64,000 nucleotides of DNA from Myrica gale (taxonomy: Eukaryota; Streptophyta; Magnoliopsida; Fagales; Myricaceae). This document shows, one piece after another, positions 13,657 to 23,177 of the stretch (positions are counted from its first letter, which is position 1; each line of letters begins with the position of its first letter). The stretch lies in NCBI GenBank assembly GCA_963930655.1, contig OZ005620.1, positions 21,209,001 through 21,273,000 of the forward strand, written 5' to 3'. The position numbers and the translations under genes were made by a program. Below the pieces are notes generated by a model. It did not search any database. It saw nothing but the letters and a program-made list of their open reading frames with translations, and was not told the origin of the DNA.

Positions 13657-14702
13657 CAACTAGAAAGCGGTTGCCCCCCGACCTCTCTCTTCCTTCTCCC
13701 CCCGACCTCTCTCGAACCTTCCTTCCCAAGCACTAGCGTCCTCCCCTTTTTATCCCTGGTTTCCCGGCGACGGGAGGAGCTCCGGCTTCTCCAGCCGTCG
13801 GCCCCTTCCCCCTCTCTTCCTTCTCTTTCCCCCCTTCCTTTCTTCTCTTCCTTCCCCTCCCTTCCCTCCTTTCTTCTCCTCTGCCCCCGATTTTCTCCCT
13901 CTCTTCCCCCTCTCTTCTTTCTCCTTCCCCTCTTTCTCCTCCGCTCCTCTTCCTTCTTCCTCTTCTTCTCTTACCCCTCTCCTTCCCTTTTTTTTGTTCG
14001 GAACTTTGATGGTAGATCCTGGTGCTTCTGTGCATCCTCGGTGGCCACATCTTTGTTCAATGACGTCTACTCCTCCAGCCGAGCACAACAGTACCGGTCC
14101 GGCTCCCATTGGACGGCGCGTGAGGTTTCACGCGCGCCACGCGTGGAACTCGCGCGCCTGTAGCTGTGCTCCCTGTTCCGGGCGGTTTCCGGTGGTTTTA
14201 GCAGCCACGCTCCGCATGGCTAGGTCCTGCTCTCCTTGGCGAGCTCAGGAGGTGCGTGGTGTACACGCGCCGGGCTTTCTGGTGGTGCGTGGTTTACACA
14301 CGCCGCTACTTCTCCTTGCGTTGGCAGTGACTCGGCCTCTCTGCTCTTTTGCTGACGGTGGTGTTGGTTCCGTCTATTGTTGGTGTTTGTTTGGTTTTTA
14401 GTCTGTTTGTTGCTTTTTGTATTTTGTTTTGGTGTTTTCTTTGGTCCCGCTCCTGCGTGAGCTTTGTCCGATCCCTTGTTGGACCTTTTCTGCCCTTGCA
14501 TGAACTTTCTGTACCGGGCTGTGGTGCTTTCTTTACTGGCATGTATAGGTCCTGGTAGATATGTCTACCGAGTCCGGCCGCCGCTCCCACTGCTTTGTAT
14601 GGAGCATATAGCGGTTTTATCTGATCCGTCTTTGGATCCCGTCGGTGTTTATCGCCTGGTCTTTGTATCGGTTCCTCTTTGGAACATGACCTAGAAAAAA
14701 AA
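13657..14702 (+). mobile_element. Non-LTR-type retroposon, copy A (about 1.05 kb)
   Basis: Flanked by a target-site duplication: TACTGACTATGTTGTTATAC at 13637–13656, and the same with a 4-base ATAT insertion at 14703–14726. The element ends in CCTAG plus poly(A). It has a pyrimidine-rich 5' third, a GC-rich core with a small hairpin (14115–14138) and a G/T-rich 3' half. No reverse transcriptase, endonuclease or gag motif was seen, so it is taken as non-autonomous. It shares layout, core and tail with the copies at 26261, 35538 and 40320. Long open frames inside it on both strands are side effects of low complexity. Confidence 0.82.
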
Positions 14703-14799
14703 TACTGACTATATATGTTGTTATACTTATGTCAAAGGAGCTAGCATTCCATGAATGAGGTGAGAAAATTAGATGGTGCAAGGGACTAACCTGATCAGG

Positions 14800-15514
14800 A
14801 GGAGACCCGTTACGTCCTACTCCTCCCGCCGCCCCACTCCTCCCTCTCCATTCTCTTTATTGGCCGAATAACGTCATTTCTTCCTATTTTCTTCTCTTTT
14901 TTGGTCTCCCTTAGTGACAGTTTTCAACTTCAGATCCCAGCGTTTCAGGCAGCGGTTGGTGGCCACGCGCAGAGAATGGTCTTCGTAGCTCCAGGGGCCC
15001 GTTTCTGGCTCATGCACTCCCACGAGCCACCCCTTTTTGTGGACCTTCTTGGGTGCTTTTGTTTGTTCACTCAGGCCCCCGTCTCTTGGTTATGTTCTGG
15101 CCGGCCAATGGCTTTGTTTAATTGTGTTTTGCTGTGTTTTTCTTGTGTTTGTGATGTTTATTTTTGTAGGATATTGTGGGTTCGTCTTGCAAAAATAAAC
15201 ATCACAAACACAAGAAAAACATAATCCTGCAAAAATACGAGTATTGTCTTTCGGGTTATTCACTTGTTGAGGCCTGTTTAGGTAATACTGACTATATATG
15301 TTTTGGACCTGTTTAGAAACTACGAGTATTTGGGTTCGTTTTGTTGAGGCCTTTATGACCAGTAATCAATGTATAGCCCCTAGGGCTTTAGTTAATGTTG
15401 TAATGAGTTTGCTGCCTTTGTTCTTTGTATTCGGCCTTGTAGGACTGTTTGTATTCAGCACCGTCGTATATTTTTCTGTGAACTGAATTTCACGTTTGCT
15501 TAGAAAAAAAAAAC
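14800..15514 (+). mobile_element. Diverged poly(A)-tailed retroposon relic (related to copy A)
   Basis: This stretch has a pyrimidine-rich left part, a GC-rich middle with CCACGCGC, a G/T-rich right part and a TTAG-poly(A) end at about 15500–15513. That order resembles the four better copies. No target-site duplication was found, and the left edge is approximate. Confidence 0.45.
15135..15221. repeat. Perfect 32-bp inverted repeat with 23-nt loop
   Basis: Positions 15135–15166 and 15190–15221 are exact reverse complements over 32 bases. The segment just downstream (15224–15237) again pairs with 15159–15172, with one mismatch. Perfect arms imply a recent origin, for example template switching or foldback synthesis. 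Confidence 0.92.
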
Positions 15515-17390
15515 GGCTTTTTGGATCAACTCCGGGACCCATTAGTTTTAGGCAACTTGGGCTTCTGTTAAGGAAAAACAAAATATCTAGCCCAATTGGG
15601 AAAACGTTCAACGCAAAGGGGATTAGAAATTTAGAATAATGGAAAATAGAAAATAAATTTGAGCTAAAGTGACTCCACCGCCCCAAGTCATTACAAGTTT
15701 AGTACCAACTAAAAATTATCACATAGCCCATCTTACTTTTCAGATTTTTTTTTTCTTTTCTAATTATCTTTACCTATACTATTTGGTATATCTCTAAATC
15801 TCTTCATATTCCTGTTAGTCTCCTCTAAGTTGTGATTGAGGTTTGCTAACACTAGTTTTTCTAAGGTTTTCTTTCTAAATCGAGTAAATTTAAAGAATTC
15901 AGCAAAAAAGAGAGTAAATTTAAAGAAACCAACCCAATAAGAAACATTTTTTTACGTGTTTTAAGTCATTCTATGGTTCAATTAGGACTCAATATTGTCA
16001 AATAGATGCATTGATACAAACAGAAAATTAAAGTAAAAGCCAATAACTCCTATAGGTATTAATTATATATTAACTGTCTTCTGCACAACTTCTTTCATCC
16101 CAACCTGTAAATCGCTAGCCCTGTTACTGTATATAGCCATTTCCTTTTGATCTTAATCGAGAGCACTTACCACTTACCAGCTCATGCAGATTACGATGGT
16201 TTGGGTCCATGCATGTCTAATATTTCCGTTTGAATGGTTGAAATTTGGGAGTGTTTAAGGTAATAAAGCAGTGCGTACGTAGCTTTCTATAGCCCCAGTC
16301 CAGTCTAGAGCTACAACGTACTTGCTTTGTATCGTGATAGTCCTCGAATATTAAATGTTTCGAAGACGATCAAAACAATGAAGAAGGATATTGCATAGGC
16401 CGCCTGAAAATCGAGCAAGCATTTATACCATGTAGCGAATCGCTATGGCACGCAATGGCGCGCGGAAGCTAAGCTTTGAATATCCACGTGCTTTTGCCAT
16501 TGAAATTAATTAATTTCTGGTCCAGACCTTTGAAAATAGTACTTTGTTTTCTCTACGTGACTCTCGTCCAAGGGCTACAAGCCTACAAAGTGGAAAAAGA
16601 AAAAGGATAAGCAACCATGTCATGCATGAACGAATGGATTGGTAAAACGTGCGTATTTTAATAAAATGGTAGGGATAGGCATATATACTTAATTAACTTA
16701 ATTTTCTGCCATTAGAATTTCTTTGCTCGCCTCTCTACCTAAAGTTATCTCAAATATTATATATTACTAGATGTGCCACTATCTATTGTAGGTGTGTATA
16801 TATATAGAGAGAGAGAGAGGGGGGGGGGGTTTGAAATCTAGTACCTCTACGTCCATGCAGTTGACAAGTGATCATCTATTAATTCCTATTGCATGTTTGA
16901 AATTCTAAAGATGCAGTTCAAAATTCCACAAAAGCTAGCTAATCCATTCGAGCTGGGTCTAGTAACAAGAGCAACCACAACTCCCACGTAGCCCTTGAAA
17001 CTCGTTTAATTACTAAACGAATTTGTCAGTAACAAATTGAAATTTGTAACTAAATATCACCTTTCACTGACGAAATTTAAATTTTGTTACTCAAGTTACC
17101 AGATCATAGTCTATTTTCAGACTTGATTTAGATTATTTATATTGTTTATTATTATGACGATTAAATATTTGTAGACAAATCTAATTTTATACCTTATAAT
17201 TAATATAATATTTTGAGTATCAAAATATTTAGCAGTGTAATTTATTTTGAAATGCATAATTAAATAAATTTGTATATATTAATATAATATAAATACCGTC
17301 TGAACACCTCTACATCCGTTTGCATGACTATTACCGTTCTCACACGGTACCGTATAAACATTCGACCTCCACTTAGAATTGTGCGAACAT
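15515..17390. other. AT-rich intergenic DNA
   Basis: No coding segment recognised. It contains a (TA)n(GA)n(G)11 tract at about 16795–16830 and short AT-rich repeats. Confidence 0.6.
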
Positions 17391-17778
17391 TATTTTCAAT
17401 GACAGATTTTTGGTTAGTCAGAAAATGATTATCCGTTCGCGCCTCATTTTTTTAATACGTGCGAACGACTAATCTGTAACGAAGCAGAGATTTGCTTTCT
17501 TCTTGAGAACGTTCGCACGCGTTATGGGAACGGATAAAAAGAATTGAGGTGTGGCGGAAGTCAAATCTGTCATGCGAACAGAAAACCATCTGTACATGTA
17601 ACTTGTTGGTTCGGACGAATTTGCGTGGCGAATATCAAAATTTGTCACCAAAACTCTTTCGTGATGGGTTATAGTTATATGTCGGATGACAATTTTTTTG
17701 TCCCAAAATCTTTCGTGACAAAACAATAGCTTTTGGTGACAAATTTTTTTGTCACCGATAACCAAATTTCTTATAGTG
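17391..17778. mobile_element. CACTA-type DNA transposon end (non-autonomous)
   Basis: The right border, reverse-complemented, begins CACTATAAGAAATTTGG, the typical CACTA terminal motif. Inward lie repeated TTTGTCACCAAAA-like subterminal motifs in both orientations. No transposase was seen. The left border was not found; similar motifs (GACGAAATTTAAATTTTG) near 17070 suggest the element may extend further left. Confidence 0.6.
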
Positions 17779-17919
17779 AGGGGCCTAAGGGTTTATGCCT
17801 TAAATTGGCCTATAATATTAATTAACGATTCTTACATTTTCTATGCATGAATGAGGAGACGAGAAAATTCAAGATCTTCTCAATGGCACACCTATATCCT
17901 ATCCTAGGGTTCTCCTCTC

Positions 17920-17925
17920 TATATA
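17920..17925 (+). promoter_or_regulatory. Probable TATA box of the glycine-rich protein gene
   Basis: TATATA within CTCTATATATCCCC, about 76 bases upstream of the ATG at 17996, is a normal plant TATA-to-start distance. Confidence 0.6.
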
Positions 17926-17995
17926 TCCCCTGTACCCAAACCGCACTTCTCCCCAAGATTACTCATCCCCAATAGGCCACACCAAACAAGGCAAG

Positions 17996-18526
17996 ATGGC
18001 TTCTAGGGTTTTTCTTCTTATGCTTCTTGGTGCACTTTGCACTGCTAGTGCTAGGAACCTTTTGACCAAAGAGGGTTCTTCCAAGGATGAGCAAACATTC
18101 TTTCATCATGACAAGATAAGTGGTGGTGGGAGTACATTCGAAAATGGTGAAGAAAAAGACGGTAGTGGTGTTACATGTGGATGCAGATCTAACTCTGGAC
18201 AAGGATCTGAACCTGGTGAAGGTTCTGGATCAGGATTTGGTAATGGTGGTGGTTACAACGGTGGAGGTCCCGGAGGATTTGGTAGTGGTGGTGGTGGTGG
18301 TGGTGGTGGTGGTGGTGGTGGGAGTACGTTCGAAAATGGTGGAGAAAAAGACGATAGTGGTGTTACATGTGGATGTAGATCTAACTCTGGACAAGGATCT
18401 GGACCAAGTGGAGGTTCTGGATTAGGATATGGTAATGGTGGTAGTTACAATGGTGGAGGCCCCGGAGGATTTGGTAGTGTTGGTGGTGGTGGAGGTGGAG
18501 GTGGTGGTGGAGGTGATAGTCCTTGA
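17996..18526 (+). CDS. Secreted glycine-rich protein with internal duplication
   Basis: Single exon, 176 residues. It starts with a hydrophobic signal peptide (MASRVFLLMLLGALCTASA, likely cleaved near residue 19). The mature part holds two tandem copies of a unit of about 66 residues. Each begins GGGSTFENG, carries EKDxSGVTCGCRSNSGQGS, continues with a Gly/Asn/Tyr segment and PGGFGS, and ends in a polyglycine run. The polyglycine of copy 1 is coded by a (GGT)n tract around 18279–18320. The layout fits plant cell-wall glycine-rich proteins; the CGC pair repeated in both units could cross-link. The function is inferred only from this. A downstream stop and a TATA box upstream support a real gene. 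Confidence 0.75.
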   Translation: MASRVFLLMLLGALCTASARNLLTKEGSSKDEQTFFHHDKISGGGSTFENGEEKDGSGVTCGCRSNSGQGSEPGEGSGSGFGNGGGYNGGGPGGFGSGGGGGGGGGGGGSTFENGGEKDDSGVTCGCRSNSGQGSGPSGGSGLGYGNGGSYNGGGPGGFGSVGGGGGGGGGGGDSP

Positions 18527-19078
18527 TTTCTAGGTGGATCTGGTGAAGGCATGCATGGTCTTCCTTGAAGGCTAGCTACTTACAGCTAGCTGTCTTGCAA
18601 AATAAATTTCATGAAGCACATGTTAATTATTAATGTCATGACGTAGTAATAATATGTAATTGTGTGCTATAGGTAGTGCTTCATGTATATTTTCTATTCA
18701 CTTCAGATGCTAATAGCGTCGATGCATGTTATGTAGAAATAAGCTCCGCAAATTAATGATAATTTGCTCTCTATACATGCATGCTTTGTCAAAACGGATA
18801 GAAGTTTGTTGGTATTTTGCCATTTCATGAAGCAGCGTTATGGCGGGATAATGAACGTAATTCTTACAGAAGATCGTACAAGGTTCGAAACTGGTGGCAT
18901 CGGCTACGGGTGGGATTGCAATGAAGTTTGAGGCCGAGTTGCGGTGAATGAGGATTGATGGGTACCTTAAAGACCCTTATTTGCCCTTGATCAGGGAAGA
19001 CGAAGATCGGGGCAGATATATATGAAAAAAAAAAAGATCAGGGAAGACGAAGATCGTGGCAGATAAATATTATATTTT
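18527..19078. other. 3' flank of the glycine-rich gene and intergenic DNA
   Basis: Non-coding. It includes a short direct repeat of an AAGATCxGGGxAGACGAAGATCG-type motif near 18990–19060. No gene was recognised. Confidence 0.5.
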
Positions 19079-19311
19079 AGGGATAAACACAAAATCAGTC
19101 CATGTGATATACGCAAAAATTGAATTAATCCTCATGATAAAAAATCATAAAATTAGTCTATGTGATTCCATTTTCGTTTGTCGTTGATCCTCCATCAGTG
19201 ATTGATTTTATCCATTTCTAAAATTATAAGGACTAATTTTATACTTTTCTTATCATGAGGACTAATTCAATTTTCGCGTATATCACATAGATTGATTTTG
19301 TGTTTATCCCT
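19079..19311. mobile_element. Foldback MITE, 233 bp
   Basis: The left end AGGGATAAACACAAAATCA is repeated exactly in reverse complement at the right end. Pairing extends over about 90 bases per arm with few mismatches. The flanks carry a 7-bp repeat, ATATTTT, on both sides, consistent with a target-site duplication. No coding capacity. Confidence 0.85.
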
Positions 19312-19559
19312 ATATTTTATAACAACGATGTATATATATCATATTTTATATCTCACTCCACAATCGTTGTAATAAATAGTATCCTGTTACCTGCAGAGAA
19401 GAAAACAAAATATATTTTTGATATAAATATAAAATTTTTGATATCTTATTACCTACCGTTAGTTGACTGTGTACAGAAGAGACAGAATTTGACGGAATGA
19501 CTAAATCGATAAATGAGGATAACCTAAGGATTTATGTCACCAAATTTGAAACTCAGGGA

Positions 19560-19815
19560 CCAAATGGATAAAGGGCATAAAACTCGGGGACCAAAATGAG
19601 CATTAATCCTAAAATTAAATAAGTCTTTAAATTTTTAAACACATAAAATTAATCCATGACGTTTAAAATAATTTATATTTGAGAGGTCCTGGAGGGACTA
19701 AAGTCATGATGGATGTTAAACCTTAGGAACTCATTTTAAGTGTTTTAAAGTTTAAAGACTTATTTGATTTTCGACCAAATTACAGAGACCAACTTTATAT
19801 TTATCCCTATATTTT
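19560..19815. mobile_element. Second foldback-type element (degenerate)
   Basis: The inner arms pair: AAATAAGTCTTTAAA near 19616 with the complementary segment near 19758–19772. The right side ends in TATCCCTATATTTT, like the neighbouring MITE. Borders are approximate. Confidence 0.5.
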
Positions 19816-20029
19816 TTGAACCTACCTGCAATAAAATAAAATTAAAGTTTTTTTTAAAAAAAAAATCTAAACTATCAATTAATTTTTGTTATTTTACCTA
19901 AACATTTTGTATTTAAAGTCATCTAGGGTAAATTATAAATCAATCTATTCATACTATATATATTATGCGAAAAAATTAATTTTTTTCCCTTGTTCCCTAG
20001 GAACCGTCGAGTTTCTTCCATAGTGAGAT

Positions 20030-21085
20030 TTGCTGATAGTTATTGCTTAAAAAAAAAAAAGATTTGCTAACAGCGCTTACAACTCAGAAGAGGAAAGAAA
20101 GAAAAAAAAATCAGGGAAAAGAAAGAACAGCGGAAAACGTCCTTGAACGTCTTCGCGGCTATCTTTCTCTTTCTCCGTGTTGGCGTGGGAGAAAGCCCTA
20201 CCCTTTGATCCACTGTGTTCGAAAAAATCTCTGGATTTTTCGGTCAGGTCGAGCCTCTACAATCATGTCATTTTCTCTGGCATAGTTTTTATACACTGCT
20301 ATGCGCTTTACTTTCTTATTTCTCTGTTTGATTAGTAAGAAACTGTGGAAAAATAAAATTCAGGGAAGAAAAAGGCTTTCTTTTTGTTTTTGTTTTGTTC
20401 TGTTGTGTTCTTTTAAATGAGAAACATTACACCTCAGCTAAAGCAAACGGTTCTTCATATGCGCGGTTTTGGTTGAGAAGGCTTTTCTTATCCCATATTG
20501 AAAGACTTCTGATTCAAAATTTTGATTTAATTTTCAGTATGTTTTCTCGGCAACCGAATAGCAAGAATAATGCACCTTTGAATAGATATATTTATTCTTG
20601 TACATATGTGTATTCTAATTCGTTTGGATTGCGTTTCAATTGCTTTAGTGATGTTTTAAAACTTGTTAACTGCGTAGACAGAGATCAACACAATGATGTC
20701 GGGTATTATATGGCGAAGAGTCACTTCTGGCAGCTCATCTGCTTCGGTAACAACTGGATCTTTCTTTCATTGCTAATTCAAAACTTCTTGTTATGGTTTA
20801 TGCTTTCATATTAGGAATTGAAAATGATTCCTTAGATTTGATTCATTTGTGAACTCTGGGATGCTTCTGTGTTTCAGTTTTTGGGGCAGGCGAGTGGTGT
20901 TTACCTCTAGAGTTTCCTCCATTGCAGAGAAAAAGGTACTAATCTATTTTAACCTGCTATATTTCTTAACTTGTCTCTCAAGTCTAACCATTTGTGCTTT
21001 CTATCTCTCAATTTCTAAAAATTGCGAACTGGTAATGGTTGCATATCTTGTTAAGACTAAAATAAAAGAGAGAATAAATATTTAG
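20030..21085 (+). other. Possible 5' part of a decayed or unrecognised gene
   Basis: A purine-rich leader is followed by ATGATGTCGGGTATT at 20693, encoding MMSGIIWRRVTSGSSSAS up to a GTAAC donor-like site. A TTTCAG acceptor-like site precedes an open stretch near 20879–20937 that ends at a GT donor. Arg/Ser-rich short N-termini suggest organelle targeting, but the pieces do not join cleanly in frame and I cannot name a family. Confidence 0.2.
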
Positions 21086-21089
21086 ACTA

Positions 21090-21850
21090 AGAGAGAGAGA
21101 GAGAGAGAAGTGAGACACAAGATTTAAGTGGTTCGGTCCATAGACCTACATCCACTGTGGGAAGGCCCAAATGGGCAGATGTGTGTACTCACTGGTGTAA
21201 GGATGAGATTACATAGAGGCTTTATTTATAAGTCTTTGATTGCAATAGCCCACATTGCTTTAGCAATGTGGGACTAACTCTAATACTCCCCCGCAAACGC
21301 AAGGTGGATACACGTTGAGTTTGGACTAGAAAAAGAAATTCCCCATAAGAAAAAATGGCGCCGGAGGATGGCCGGAGAAGGGCAGATAGTCGCCGGAAGT
21401 TGGCCGGAATCTGGCCGGAGAGGCCGACAATCGCCTGAAGATGGCCGGAGAGGGTCGCCGGAATGGGGAAGACGCCGGAAGGTCGTCGGAGGAATGCCGT
21501 ACGGGGCGCCGGAAGAATGCCGGACGGGGTGCCGGAAGGCCCAAGAGAAGACGCCGGAAGGTCGCCGGAGGAATGCCGGACGGGGCGCCGGAAGGCCCGA
21601 GAGAAGACGCCGGAAGATCGCCGGAGGAATGCCAGACGGGGCGCCGGAAGGCCCGAAAGAAGACGCCGGAAGGTCGCCGGAGGAATGCCGGACGGGGCGC
21701 CGGAAGGCCCGAGAGAAGATGCCGGAATTTTACCGGAATGATGCCGGATGGGCGCCGGAAGGCCCAAGAGAAGAACTAAAATAGGCCGAACTGGACTAGG
21801 CCTAAACTAGGCCAAACTAAGCCAACAAGAGTGCTGACCAGCCTGAGCTA
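21090..21850. repeat. Unclassified dispersed-repeat block with 56-bp minisatellite
   Basis: Begins with a (GA)n tract and a sequence ending in TACTCCCCCGCAAACGC, of a type I associate with plant retroelement leaders. It includes a perfect 10-bp hairpin (21249–21272). From about 21480 to 21775 a GC-rich unit of 56 bases (with GGTCGCCGGAGGAATGCCGG) repeats about five times. Because 56 is not a multiple of three, the repeats cycle through all frames. Both strands stay open, giving several false long ORFs. Confidence 0.7.
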
Positions 21851-22392
21851 ACTCTAATATATCTGGAGAAATGGAGATTCAGGGCATGCTTGGAATTTTC
21901 CATTTTGGTGTGAAAGATGTTTGATTTCAGATTGATTTGACTTTTAAGGATACCTTACTTTTCCTTGCTCCAAATTTCTATTGAAATTTTTTGTCTTCTT
22001 TTAAATCAATTGGTTGGAGAGGTCTTAAGAACTTCTATTTCCGATTGTTTGGGCAGATTTTACTTCAACCAAGAGGAATTGGACATGCCCGTACTTTCTG
22101 TCACCTCATTTTACCTGGTAAACTTTTAAGTGTTCTTTTGTTTTATCCCCATTTTTTCTTTGTGATTAGTGGCTTCCATAATTCCTTGATTTTACAGGCA
22201 GCTCATTTAGGTTAAGGCCCACGAGGTTAGTGACTCCATTTTTGTCATTTCAGTGATCCATTTAATGGTATATGTACTTTGAGTTGCACTCTGACTATAA
22301 CTAAAGTGAATGGAAATGTGGTAGTTTAGGGTGTCACAGCAGGAAACCATGTTATACCAGTATAAGTGTTATACTGTTTTGAAAAAATCCCT

Positions 22393-22415
22393 CTTCTCTC
22401 TCTCTCTTCGAATTC
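22393..22415. repeat. CT-rich microsatellite
   Basis: Pyrimidine-rich CTCTCTCTCTCT tract at the left side of the region holding the hAT relic. Confidence 0.6.
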
Positions 22416-22604
22416 ATCTCTCCCTCTCTCTCACAGCTTCTCTCTCAACCATTGCTCGTTGCCCACCGCCGCAGTAGCCACCAGCTTCTCTCTTAGTTGC
22501 TCGTGATCCACCAGCCACCCGGGTATATAACCGTTGGTTTTGACATTTTGTAAAATTGGAGATTTTTTTTGGTTGTATCATTTTTAATTAATTTTATTTT
22601 AATA

Positions 22605-22870
22605 TCAATTGAATGAAATGTAATTAGATTAAAATTTGGATTTGAATTATGGATTTTGACATTTTGTGAAATCTTTGGTACTATCATTTTTAATTAAATT
22701 TGATTGTAATGACAATTGAATGCAATATAATTAGATTGAGTTTGGATTTGAAAATTGAATACAATGTAATTAGATTGGGTTTGGATTTAGAAATTGAATG
22801 CAATGTAATTAGATTGTGTTTTGATTTGGAAATTGAATGCAATGTAATTAGATTGGATTTGATTGTAATG
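22605..22870. repeat. Tandem repeat with unit of about 38–40 bp
   Basis: About five imperfect copies of AATTGAATGCAATGTAATTAGATTG plus a TTGGATTTG spacer follow one another. They lie 5' of the hAT transposase relic and may be subterminal repeats of that element. Confidence 0.7.
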
Positions 22871-23177
22871 TCATTGTGATTCTGTGAATATGTGAGTATG
22901 GCTGAGAATTGAGATGTACCCGAACTTGATTGAGTATGCGTGCTATCCTTTTCAATGTAATTAGATTGAGTTTGGATTTAATTTTTGAGTTGTGATCCAT
23001 TGTGAATATGTGAATATCTAAATTTAATATTTTTGAATCAAAATGTTTTATGTTTCGGTTTGGTACTATAGTTCTGTTTATGTTTCGGTTGTACTTTTAC
23101 ATTTATTCTTCGGGTTCCTCTTTTAGAGAATCACGTGTTGACAACTGATTGATTGTCTTCACTTTGTTTTATTTTGT

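Noticed and set aside
13627-14694. Several long open frames on both strands within retroposon A
   Set aside because: They arise from low-complexity pyrimidine and G/T-rich sequence, show no domain and lie inside a mobile element with clear borders.
18120-18425. Valine-rich frame overlapping the glycine-rich gene
   Set aside because: It is the +1 shadow of the (GGT)n-coded polyglycine; the frame with the signal peptide is the real one.
18880-18935. Possible left end of the first hAT element (GAGTTGCGGTGAATG)
   Set aside because: Similarity to the terminus is short, no matching 8-bp duplication was found and unrelated elements lie between.
21222-21784. Overlapping frames of about 180 and 140 codons across 21.2–21.8 kb
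   Set aside because: They come from a 56-bp minisatellite that cycles through all frames; no domain or start context.
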